From assembly GCF_002286975.1 (NCBI RefSeq), contig NZ_NSKB01000002.1, positions 558,001-622,000 on the forward strand: DNA of 64,000 nucleotides, in the 5' to 3' direction. A model generated the notes under the pieces. It was given only the letters and a program-made list of their open reading frames with translations. It was not told where the DNA came from and did no database searches. Positions within the stretch are counted from its first letter, which is position 1, and each line of letters begins with the position of its first letter. The position numbers were made by a program, and so were the translations under genes. Below, piece after piece: positions 41,218 through 48,762 of the stretch. This DNA is from Halomonas salipaludis. GTDB lineage: Bacteria > Pseudomonadota > Gammaproteobacteria > Pseudomonadales > Halomonadaceae.

Positions 41218-42456
41218 CTACTTCGGATCGCTACCCTCCACGGTCACTCTGCCAATGTGGTTGGTGCCGCTCTGGTGGATCAGCAGGGCTTCGCCGTCGA
41301 GGGTGGTGCGCATGTGGCGCAAGATGCCGGCATGCACCGGGCCTGAGGGAATCGGCCAGCTCTGAAAGGTTTCCGCCTCAGGCTCGAAACGCACCAGCAT
41401 GTCCGGCCGCACGCCGCTTTCGTTATACCAGACCGCCCCGTCGAACATGGCGATGGCGTAGGGGTGGGAGTCCGGGCCGCTGGGCGAGTCCCACTCCTGA
41501 ATATTGCCGCTGTCGGGGTCGTAACGCCCCAGCCTGCCCAGCCCGGAATTGACCCACCAGATGATGCCGTCTGCGTCGATATCGAGCCGGCGCACCGTGG
41601 TGCCGGCCTCGGGCAAGGCGATCTCGCTCACTTTCATCGATTCGGGGTCGACGCGCAGCAGGCAGTTCGCCCCGTTGCATGAGACCCATATCGTGCCATC
41701 CGCAGCGATCTTCAGGCCATAAGGGCGCGAGCCTTCACGCGGGCTGGTAGCCAGCTCTACTTCTCCGGCTTCCGGGTCCAGCCGGCCGATCATGTTGCTC
41801 TGCTGCAGGGTGAACCAGAGAATGCCGTCTTCCGCGAACTCGGCGGTGTGCGGATCGCGCGCGGACTCATCGGGCATGGGATATTCGGTGATTTCACCCG
41901 TCTGCGGGTCGAACCGGCCCATGGTGGCGTTGCGGTTGCCGGTGTACCAGGCTGCGCCGTCGGGGCCGATGTTGACCGAGTGGGGCCGTGCGCCTGAGGG
42001 CAGTTCGAATTCCTCCATCTCGCCCGTCTCGGGGTCGATCCGGCCGAGGATGTCCAGCCACTGCCCTACCCACCAGATGCTGCCTTCCGGCGCTTCGACC
42101 GGATCGCGCGAGCGCTGCCCCAGCGTGGGCACCTTCCACTCTTCGAACTGGATGCTCAGCGGGCCATCGGCGGGTGTTGCAGCCCGGTTCTCGCTGGGCG
42201 GGAAGTGCTCGGCCAGGTAGCCGAGGATTTCTTCCTGCTGCTCGGGAGCGTCCGACAGGTCGATCATGGTGGAGACGAGAAAGTCCCACTCCGCATGGGA
42301 GTACCCTGAGCTACGCTCAATCAGGTTGACGCCGTGGCAGGCGGCACAAACGGCTTCGACCGTCTCCCGGCCTTCCCCGTCCGGCAGCGCGAGGGCCACG
42401 AAGGGGTGGCAGAGCGCAGCTGCCAGAAAAACGGAACCAAGCGTTCTGCGAGCCAT
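41218..42456 (-). CDS. Exported cytochrome c / Vgb-like beta-propeller fusion
   Basis: A 412-residue periplasmic protein. A signal peptide (SVFLAAALCHPFVALA) precedes a c-type heme site CAACHG at residues 37-42, then about 300 residues of propeller blades with repeated IxRxDPxTGE and PHSVNIGPDGAAWYT motifs, as in virginiamycin B lyase (Vgb) and related streptogramin-lyase-like proteins. Fusion to a cytochrome domain suggests a redox role instead of antibiotic inactivation; several histidines conserved in Vgb would need checking. The start with signal peptide at ATG 42456 is preferred over the longer frame from 42621. It lies next to one of the nucleosidase-end repeats. Confidence 0.75.
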   Translation of the reverse strand: MARRTLGSVFLAAALCHPFVALALPDGEGRETVEAVCAACHGVNLIERSSGYSHAEWDFLVSTMIDLSDAPEQQEEILGYLAEHFPPSENRAATPADGPLSIQFEEWKVPTLGQRSRDPVEAPEGSIWWVGQWLDILGRIDPETGEMEEFELPSGARPHSVNIGPDGAAWYTGNRNATMGRFDPQTGEITEYPMPDESARDPHTAEFAEDGILWFTLQQSNMIGRLDPEAGEVELATSPREGSRPYGLKIAADGTIWVSCNGANCLLRVDPESMKVSEIALPEAGTTVRRLDIDADGIIWWVNSGLGRLGRYDPDSGNIQEWDSPSGPDSHPYAIAMFDGAVWYNESGVRPDMLVRFEPEAETFQSWPIPSGPVHAGILRHMRTTLDGEALLIHQSGTNHIGRVTVEGSDPK

Positions 42457-42529
42457 GTCGTTGTTCTCGGTAGTGGCGAGTCCTCTGAGCGTAGCCAATA
42501 ACCTCCGCTCTCCCAACGGCCGAGGCCAA

Positions 42530-42598
42530 GTCGTCGGCCGCTTCGGCGAGGCGCTCGCCGAGGGCCCGTTGGCGCGCTGAGTGCTAGCGGAATCAGGG
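42530..42598 (+). repeat. Copy of the nucleosidase-gene 3' end (1 of 3 remnants)
   Basis: CTTCGGCGAGGCGCTCGCCG followed by AGGGCCCGTTGGCGCGCTGA reproduces the last codons and stop of the gene ending at 51095, here without the rest of the gene. The core TCGGCGA-N5-TCGCCGA is also a palindrome. It lies just before hipBA. Confidence 0.75.
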
Positions 42599-42655
42599 CA
42601 GCTTGATAGCGCAAGCGGCACAGCTGGTGCAGGGTGAGCGGTAGTGACATTAAAT

Positions 42656-42687
42656 TATCGATAGTGCCGCAAATCGATACTATACTG
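42656..42687 (+). promoter_or_regulatory. hipBA promoter/operator
   Basis: TATCGATAGT (42656-42665) and ATCGATACTA (from 42673) are two copies of an ATCGATA motif 16 bases apart, the second merging with a TATACT -10-like box at 42681-42686, just before hipB. HipB proteins repress their operon through repeated sites of this kind. Confidence 0.5.
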
Positions 42688-42692
42688 TCGGA

Positions 42693-43031
42693 ATGAAAAC
42701 CAGACATGTCACTCTCTGCCCCCAAGCCTCCCTCTCGTTGCGCCTGTTCGCCGGCTTGATCGAGGAGGGGCGGCTACGCAAGGGATGGACCCGAGACGAA
42801 CTCGCCGAGCGGGTGGGCGTCGGCGTGGTCACGATCCGGCAAGTGGCCAAAGGATCTCCCCGGGTGGCTATCGGTACCTACTTCGAAGCGGCGGCGCTGG
42901 TCGGCGTCTCGCTTTTCACCGACAGCGTCGACACGCTACGGCGCGAGCACGCCACCCAATTGGAGCGGCTGACGTTGCTGCCCAAGCGCGTCAACCGACA
43001 GCAGCAAGAGCCCATCGACGATGACTTCTAG
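42693..43031 (+). CDS. hipB: HipB-like antitoxin, Xre-family regulator
   Basis: A 112-residue helix-turn-helix protein (GWTRDELAERVGVGVVTIRQ) of the Cro/CI type, encoded immediately before hipA and overlapping it by 11 bases. It should neutralise HipA and repress the operon through the sites upstream. The C-terminal part (PKRVNRQQQEPIDDDF) is the HipA-binding or flexible tail. Confidence 0.85.
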   Translation: MKTRHVTLCPQASLSLRLFAGLIEEGRLRKGWTRDELAERVGVGVVTIRQVAKGSPRVAIGTYFEAAALVGVSLFTDSVDTLRREHATQLERLTLLPKRVNRQQQEPIDDDF

Positions 43032-44274
43032 CCAACGCGCCTATGTCTGGGTCTGGCTGCCCGGCCAGACGATGCCAGTCGCTGCCGGTCTCGTGGAGCG
43101 CGACGACCAGGACCGTTATCGCTTTGCCTATGGCCGACGCTATCTCGCACGCGACGACGCCATCGGCCTTTTCCCCCGCGAGCTTCCCCTGCGGCCAGGT
43201 AGCCAGGAACAGGCCGACGGCACGCTACCTTCCTGCCTGCGCGACACCTCACCAGACGCCTGGGGGCGCCGTGTCATCATCAACCGCCTGACCGGCAAGT
43301 CAGGCGATAGCGCCGCTAAGATCGACTTCAACGAGATGGTGTACTTGCTTGAGTCAGGGTCGGATCGGATCGGCGCACTCGACTTCCAGCTCTCACCCAC
43401 CGAATACCAGCCACGGGAGCATCAGGACGCCACCTTGGCGGAATTGCAGGAAGCCGCCGCCTATATCGATGCAGGAGAGCCTCTACCCCCCGCTCTGGAG
43501 CAGGCTATCCAGCACGGCAGCAGCATCGGCGGTGCCCGACCCAAGGCCCTGCTGAATGACCGAAACCGCAAGCTGGTAGCCAAGTTCTCATCCAGTACCG
43601 ACCTCTATAGCGTGGTGAAGGCGGAATTCGTTGCCATGCGACTTGCCAAGCTGATAGGGCTCGATGTGGCCCCCGTGGAAATGACCCGCTCGCTGGGCAA
43701 GGACGTACTGCTGGTGGAGCGCTTCGACAGGATGAGAGTCGCTGGCGGATGGTCCAGAAAGATCGTGCTCTCGGCTCTCACGCTGCTGGGTCTGGATGAG
43801 ATGGCGGCTCGCTATGCCAGCTACGAGGACCTCGCCCATCGTATTCGCGCGGAGTTCGACGCGCCCGACCAATCGCTACGCGAGTTATTCGGACGCATCG
43901 TCTTCAACGTGCTGTGCGGCAATACCGATGATCACGCACGCAACCATGCCGCCTTCTGGGATGGCGAGACCTATCGACTGACACCGGCTTATGACATTTG
44001 CCCGCAATCACGAACCGGCGGCGAAGCCTCGCAAGCGATGTTGCTGCACGGGCAGGAGAGGCGCAGCCAGCTTGTCCACTGCCTGGCAGCGGCAGAGCAA
44101 CTTGGCCTGACCCAAAGGCAAGCCAAAGCGATCATCGATCATCAACTCGCCACGATCCGCGACCACTGGGACAGCGTGTGCGATGACGCCGAGTTTAACC
44201 CGGTCGATCGTGCCTTCCTCTGGGGCAGGCAGTTTCTTAACCCCTTCGCGCTGGAGGGATATACGCAGTCATGA
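43021..44274 (+). CDS. hipA: HipA-like serine/threonine kinase toxin
   Basis: A 417-residue HipA-family kinase. The N-terminal HipA domain is followed by SIGGARPKALL (phosphate-binding loop), VVKAEFVAMRLA, LLVERFDR and the catalytic LCGNTDDHARNHAAFW near residues 297-312 with the metal-binding LTPAYDICPQ after it. In the Escherichia coli system HipA phosphorylates glutamyl-tRNA synthetase and causes dormancy; the target here is unknown. All kinase motifs appear intact, so the toxin is probably active. The pair lies between two copies of the nucleosidase-end repeat. Confidence 0.88.
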   Translation: MTSSQRAYVWVWLPGQTMPVAAGLVERDDQDRYRFAYGRRYLARDDAIGLFPRELPLRPGSQEQADGTLPSCLRDTSPDAWGRRVIINRLTGKSGDSAAKIDFNEMVYLLESGSDRIGALDFQLSPTEYQPREHQDATLAELQEAAAYIDAGEPLPPALEQAIQHGSSIGGARPKALLNDRNRKLVAKFSSSTDLYSVVKAEFVAMRLAKLIGLDVAPVEMTRSLGKDVLLVERFDRMRVAGGWSRKIVLSALTLLGLDEMAARYASYEDLAHRIRAEFDAPDQSLRELFGRIVFNVLCGNTDDHARNHAAFWDGETYRLTPAYDICPQSRTGGEASQAMLLHGQERRSQLVHCLAAAEQLGLTQRQAKAIIDHQLATIRDHWDSVCDDAEFNPVDRAFLWGRQFLNPFALEGYTQS

Positions 44275-44284
44275 CCCTGCCGCC

Positions 44285-44692
44285 TCAATGGGCGGCAAGC
44301 ACGTCGGTATCCGCGAAATAGAAATGGATCTGATAGAGCGGCTCCTGGAACGGGCCGACACCATCGGGCTTGTAATCCATGTCGATGTGGGTCAGGGGCG
44401 GGGTCTGTATCCCGGTGGGGATCTTCTTCCAGTTAACACCGTCTGCAAGTTCACTGGCCAGGAACATGTATTCGACACAGACGATGCGGCCCTCGATCTC
44501 GCAATAGATCGGTCCGAGCGGCAAATTCGCCGGTTCGGCCCAGTGTGTGCCCATCTGCGGCACGTGCGGACTGATCGCAACGGCATCCGGGACGATGTCG
44601 GCTAGCAGCGGCAGATGCGACAGGCCATCTGCCGCCACTGATGAGGTAACGGCAATAGCAGCGGCGGCAAGCGTGACAGACACATGTTTCAT
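44285..44692 (-). CDS. Hypothetical secreted protein
   Basis: A 135-residue protein with a clear signal peptide (KHVSVTLAAAAIAVTSSVAA) and a mature domain of unknown fold (PNLPLGPIYCEIEGRIVCVE-like region with two cysteines that could pair, and LTHIDMDYKPDG). GGAGGAG lies just before ATG 44692. It ends eleven bases from the hipA stop, tail to tail, and is divergent from the LysR gene at 44817, which probably controls it. Confidence 0.6.
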   Translation of the reverse strand: MKHVSVTLAAAAIAVTSSVAADGLSHLPLLADIVPDAVAISPHVPQMGTHWAEPANLPLGPIYCEIEGRIVCVEYMFLASELADGVNWKKIPTGIQTPPLTHIDMDYKPDGVGPFQEPLYQIHFYFADTDVLAAH

Positions 44693-44816
44693 CGGTGTCT
44701 CCTCCATTCCGATGAGTGACGTAAACCCACGGGCGGGTGGCGTGCGGTGCTTACCAGACAGTTTGTGTACGAACTACGAATTTGTGAAATCGATTGATGG
44801 TATATATGTTATTTAC

Positions 44817-45776
44817 ATGGCAAATATATCGAGTTTGGATCTGAACCTGCTTCGGGTTCTGGACGCCTTGCTGCGCGAAGGCTCGACGGTGGGTGCCGGA
44901 CGCAGGCTGGCGCTTTCGCAACCCGCTGTTTCGGCGGCGCTCGGCCGGTTGCGCCATGCGCTGGGCGATCCGCTATTTGTCCGTCAGGGGCAAGGGCTGG
45001 TCCCGACCAGTTATGCAACAAGTCTGGAGGGACCACTCCGGGCGGCTCTGGAGGAGCTTGAAAGCGTTCTTGCCGGCCCGGAAAAATTCGATCCCGCCGA
45101 GGCGCAGCTCGACTTCCACATTTCCGGCACGGATTTCTTTGCCTCGATGCTGATGCCTGAGCTTGGCGCGCGCGTCCAGCACGCCGCGCCTGGATTGCGG
45201 TTGCAACTGGTCGATTTGGTGCCCGATCACCATGTCGAGGCACTGGAGCGACAGGATGTGGATCTTGCGCTATTGCCGGAGCGCGACTTTCCTGCCTGGA
45301 CCGCCCATGCGCGGCTGTTTCGCGCTGAATTTACCGTGATCGCGCGCACTGGCCATCCGGCGCTGACCGCAGCGGGTCTTGCGCCGGGCGAGATGATTCC
45401 GATGGAGCTGTTCTGCTCACTGGGCCATGTCCTGTGCTCACCCGATGGCCGATTCCATGGGCTTGGCGATGATGCACTGACGCGGGCGGGGCGCAGCCGC
45501 CGGGTGATGATGTCGGTTCCCGTCTTCGAGGGTGTGCTGCAGGTCGTGGCGGCAACCGACCTGATTGCACTCTTCCCCAGTGGGCTTGCCGAACGACGGA
45601 GCCCCTCTGCCGGGATCGCGCTGTATGCGCCTCCGATGGCCATTCCCCCCGTGCAATTGAGCATGATCTGGCATCGACGCCGGAGCAGAGACCCGGCACA
45701 TACCTGGCTGCGAGGCATGGTGCAGGAGATACTCACACCACTGGGGCAACGTAACGACCTGTCTGTGCTCGGCTGA
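44817..45776 (+). CDS. LysR-family transcriptional regulator (NodD/SyrM-like)
   Basis: A 319-residue LysR protein. The opening SLDLNLLRVLDALLREGSTV, the helix SQPAVSAALGRLRHALGDPL and FVRQGQGLVPT are characteristic of the NodD/LinR-like branch, many of which control aromatic or secondary metabolism. It is divergent from the secreted protein gene. I start at ATG 44817; the frame upstream is open but belongs to the divergent gene. Base composition and codon style differ somewhat from the flanking genes. Confidence 0.85.
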   Translation: MANISSLDLNLLRVLDALLREGSTVGAGRRLALSQPAVSAALGRLRHALGDPLFVRQGQGLVPTSYATSLEGPLRAALEELESVLAGPEKFDPAEAQLDFHISGTDFFASMLMPELGARVQHAAPGLRLQLVDLVPDHHVEALERQDVDLALLPERDFPAWTAHARLFRAEFTVIARTGHPALTAAGLAPGEMIPMELFCSLGHVLCSPDGRFHGLGDDALTRAGRSRRVMMSVPVFEGVLQVVAATDLIALFPSGLAERRSPSAGIALYAPPMAIPPVQLSMIWHRRRSRDPAHTWLRGMVQEILTPLGQRNDLSVLG

Positions 45777-45790
45777 ATCGCTGCCTTCCC

Positions 45791-45851
45791 TGCCGTCGAC
45801 CGCCTCGGTGAGGCGCTCGCCGAGAGGCTGTTGGCGCGCTGATGCTAGGGG
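45791..45851 (+). repeat. Copy of the nucleosidase-gene 3' end (2 of 3 remnants)
   Basis: GCCGTCGACCGCCTCGGTGA and GAGGCTGTTGGCGCGCTGAT match the end of the gene at 51095, with the same downstream GATGCTAGG as the other remnants. It lies between the LysR gene and the cupin gene. Confidence 0.75.
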
Positions 45852-45859
45852 CTGCAGGG

Positions 45860-46201
45860 TCAGGGAGTATCCGACGCGGCTTCGCCACCTTCCGGTCCGT
45901 AGAAGAACACCCAGGTGGCGAAGTCATCGGTGAAGTCTTCGAAGCGGTGATCGACACCCGCCGGCACGAACAGCACCTCTCCGGCCTCGAAGGGCCGCCG
46001 GGTGTCGCCGTTGACGAAATGGCCCGAGCCGGAGATGACGACGTACACCTCGTCTCGGGTATGCGGCAATTGACGATCAACGCCTTCCGGCTTGTAGACC
46101 TCGACCTGCAGCGAGCCGTGCCGGAATACCTCGGCGAAGGGCACTCCGCTATTTTCCTGCAGCGTCTTCAATGCAGCCGATGGGATCAGGCGCTCCATCA
46201 T
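45860..46201 (-). CDS. Cupin-domain protein
   Basis: A 113-residue single cupin barrel. The two motifs are visible: PHTRDEVYVVISGSGHFVNG (motif 1, with His and Glu metal ligands) and GEVLFVPAGVDHRFED (motif 2, with His). Small cupins bind a metal and act as isomerases, oxygenases or ligand sensors; nothing here narrows it. It begins four bases from the remains of a fic gene. Confidence 0.8.
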   Translation of the reverse strand: MMERLIPSAALKTLQENSGVPFAEVFRHGSLQVEVYKPEGVDRQLPHTRDEVYVVISGSGHFVNGDTRRPFEAGEVLFVPAGVDHRFEDFTDDFATWVFFYGPEGGEAASDTP

Positions 46202-46209
46202 GGTCTCTC

Positions 46210-46400
46210 CCCAGTAGGTTTAAAGGCCCCTATCCTGTCACCGGGTAGGGGCGGGCCAGCCTCCACCACTTGGTAGCGAGTGCTTCGCCCTCCCCCCGGC
46301 AGTTTCTCCAGGCAGCCCTTGGCCAGCAAGTCGGAAAGATGGCGGGTCGCTGCCAGAAGCGGGTCTTGGCCAGAATGCGCTCGATGCCGGCGAGAGCGTC
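46210..46400 (-). pseudogene. Decayed Fic-family (DUF4172) gene, C-terminal fragment
   Basis: One frame encodes DALAGIERILAKTRFWQR, and the next frame, directly continuing, encodes ATRHLSDLLAKGCLEKLPGG and then GRSTRYQV. Both are familiar from the end of Fic proteins with a terminal winged helix, where about 50 residues normally separate them. So a deletion with frameshift has joined two parts, and the catalytic Fic domain is absent. No function is expected. Confidence 0.65.
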
Positions 46401-46414
46401 TTCCGTAGCGCCCC

Positions 46415-48418
46415 TCACGCCACGGGCAGGCAGGCAAGCGCTATGACGTCATTGCGATAGCCATCGGAGACCTTGTACTCCCGATAGCCGGCGGAGACGG
46501 CCAGGCCGACCAGGTAGGTTTGGCCACCATGCTCGAGCCATTGGATGCGGCGCTGCCCCGGCGCCAGGCCCGCCAATGACACCGGGAGGTAGGCATCCAA
46601 CCGCTCCCCTGCCGTCCAGCACACCTCGCTTGACGCGATGATGGTCGAGTCCGACTGCACCAGCAGGCCGAATGCGCTCGCGACGCCCTCGGCCGTCATG
46701 GGTAGGTTATCGGTAACGATCTTGCGCAGCTCCGGCTCAGCGTCGAACACCGTTGCCATGCCACCCAGTACCCGACCACCGTCGGCGGAGGTGATATTGG
46801 CCATGTAGATGTAGGTGGCCTGGCCATCGTAGAGCGGCGTGGCCGCGAAGGCCGATACCGTATAGGCCTGGCTCGAGCCGAGGGCCAGGCAGGCCTGCAG
46901 CGGCAGTTGGTCAGGCAGGCGGGTCCCCACCAGTGCGCTCGATTCGGGCGAGGACACCGCCTGAATCACGCCCTCCGTATCGAACACCAGCAGGTTGGTA
47001 TATACGGTGTAGAGCCGGTTAATGTACTGCAGCACCGGGGTGATGTGCTGGTTGGCTTGCGCACCGCCCACTTCCAACCCGTGCTGGATGCGGTGATCCA
47101 GCGCCCACCAGCGTACGTCATTGGCCCGCTCGTAGAGGTTGCGATCCATGATGTCGATCATGCTGATCGAGCGCATCGCGGCGTCCGCCAGAGTGACCTG
47201 GGTCATGGCGTTCTGCAGCGAGGCGATGGACTCGTCGAATACCTGGCGCGTCTGGTAGCCGATCTCGCGGACCTGTTGCAGCACCGGGGTCAATTCGGCC
47301 AGCCGGCATTGCGCGGAGGTGATTCGCCCATTGAGCACCGTTAGACTGAGCCGTTGCGCCACGTCCGCCGCCTCGTCGCAGATCTCCGCTAATATGCCCT
47401 GACGATGGCGTGCTGGCACCTCGCCCCCGATGGCCATGAGCGTCGTCACGCCGGCGTCGCCCCGGGCAAAGGCCTCCTTCTGTTCTAGCAACGCCATGCA
47501 GCGCCACCCCAGCCCGGCATAGCCCTGATAGGGGTGGCCCCCCACCGCACGACAAAGGTAGCGCCGTCCCTGAAGGGTGATGGCCTCGACTCGTTCATGC
47601 CCCTGTTTGCCCAGTGCCATCCCGGCCGGCAGGGCTGCCAGGCTGGAGGCCACGACATGGCCATCCGGCGACAGCAGCGCAAGATGATGCCGGGCATCGC
47701 ACAGCTGGGCGAACAACCGTGCCATTTCATCCTGCAGGTCGAAGCTCAGGCACAGCAGGCCAAGGGGGCGGCTGCCAGGCTGGTCATCGGCCAGTAGCGG
47801 TGCCAAGAACAGGTGTGACTCGGGCCGGGTCGGCAACAGCGGCGAAGGGCGACAGACCTCCAGATACTCGGCCCTGCTGCGAGTGATATCAGCCATCAGC
47901 GCGGCGTCTTTCTGCGCTCCCGGGCAGGCATGCAGCGCCCAACGCGGGTCCCCCTCGGGCGAGAGCAGCAGGATATTGTCGTAGACCGAATACTTGGCAA
48001 CGTACTCTTCGAGGCGTTCGGCCAGGGCCATGTCGCTCGGTGTCGACTCGCCGCCTGCGAAGAAGGCTCTCAATGTGGGGTCGGTGGCGAGAAAACCGAC
48101 GTCGGCGGTGCGTTCGAAGAGGTTGCGAATCAGGATATCCACCGCCACCTGCGCCAGTGAACCGAGCGTCATCTCGAGTTCTCCGGCGTGGGCTTCCACC
48201 AGCGCGGACACGAGTTTCTCGCGCAGCGAGCGAAAGCGGTCACGCGTGGTATTGACGCTATCGAACAGGGAGCTGGCTCTATCGGGACTGGAGACCTTGC
48301 CGATCAGAGTAACCGTGGCCAGCCAGCCATCGAGATGTTGCAGTTGCTCGCCGCAGGCTTTCACCTGAGGCGGCACATCATCGGTTGAGCAAGACGTTCC
48401 AAAAGAGGAAAGCAACAT
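46415..48418 (-). CDS. Double Cache-type sensor protein without membrane or output domain
   Basis: A 667-residue protein that contains two similar sensory halves. RNLFERTADVGFLATD near residue 98 and RNLYERANDVRWWALD near residue 430 are the same Cache-like helix, each followed by a ligand-domain core (YSVYDNILLLSPEGD and YTVYTNLLVFDTEGV). Cache domains normally sit in the periplasm between two membrane helices; I see no signal peptide, no convincing membrane helix and no kinase, cyclase or chemotaxis output domain. It may be a soluble cytoplasmic sensor for partner proteins. The start ATG 48418 gives an unusual Cys-containing N terminus. Confidence 0.65.
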   Translation of the reverse strand: MLLSSFGTSCSTDDVPPQVKACGEQLQHLDGWLATVTLIGKVSSPDRASSLFDSVNTTRDRFRSLREKLVSALVEAHAGELEMTLGSLAQVAVDILIRNLFERTADVGFLATDPTLRAFFAGGESTPSDMALAERLEEYVAKYSVYDNILLLSPEGDPRWALHACPGAQKDAALMADITRSRAEYLEVCRPSPLLPTRPESHLFLAPLLADDQPGSRPLGLLCLSFDLQDEMARLFAQLCDARHHLALLSPDGHVVASSLAALPAGMALGKQGHERVEAITLQGRRYLCRAVGGHPYQGYAGLGWRCMALLEQKEAFARGDAGVTTLMAIGGEVPARHRQGILAEICDEAADVAQRLSLTVLNGRITSAQCRLAELTPVLQQVREIGYQTRQVFDESIASLQNAMTQVTLADAAMRSISMIDIMDRNLYERANDVRWWALDHRIQHGLEVGGAQANQHITPVLQYINRLYTVYTNLLVFDTEGVIQAVSSPESSALVGTRLPDQLPLQACLALGSSQAYTVSAFAATPLYDGQATYIYMANITSADGGRVLGGMATVFDAEPELRKIVTDNLPMTAEGVASAFGLLVQSDSTIIASSEVCWTAGERLDAYLPVSLAGLAPGQRRIQWLEHGGQTYLVGLAVSAGYREYKVSDGYRNDVIALACLPVA

Positions 48419-48762
48419 GATGACGTGTCCTGTCAGGCAGGGAGAAGAGGGGGTAACGTCTCAAGCTATCGGCTGCTGTTCAGTCATTTATTTATCGGCT
48501 GAGGCCGCTACAACTTGAGCGCCACCGTTTCAACGCTGCCCACTCAGGCCGCTAAGCGCTTCCCGCGAGCCTCGACAGTATGTCGCGGGCCCTGTGATCG
48601 AGAGCCGGGTTTTCTAACAGCTGAGGGGTGCGCTACACTCCTGCCTTCGCCCTTCATCATGAGGTGTTCGTCCAATGCGCCATTGATGCCGCCGTCGTTA
48701 TGACGGCCAGTCTCCACCGGCCCCTATCGCAGGGGGAGGACTAGGCATCGCAGGAATAGCGC
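48419..48762 (+). promoter_or_regulatory. Leader region of the ABC-F gene
   Basis: 344 bases without a sizeable gene. Near its end is a 14-codon ORF (MRCSSNAPLMPPSL, 48659-48703) overlapping a hairpin GCCGTC-GTTAT-GACGGC (48691-48707), then a second small hairpin CCCCT/AGGGG (48721-48736). Such peptide-plus-hairpin leaders control several ABC-F genes by ribosome stalling. There is no clear ribosome site for the peptide, so this is tentative. Confidence 0.3.

Noticed and set aside
42266-42580. 104-residue plus-strand ORF ending in a nucleosidase-like tail
   Set aside because: Its upstream half is antisense to the cytochrome/propeller gene; only the repeat at its end is meaningful.
46198-46437. 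Intact small regulatory protein with GGGRSTRYQV
   Set aside because: The motif belongs to the Fic C terminus, the preceding residues are out of frame with the matching Fic segment, and no credible start exists.
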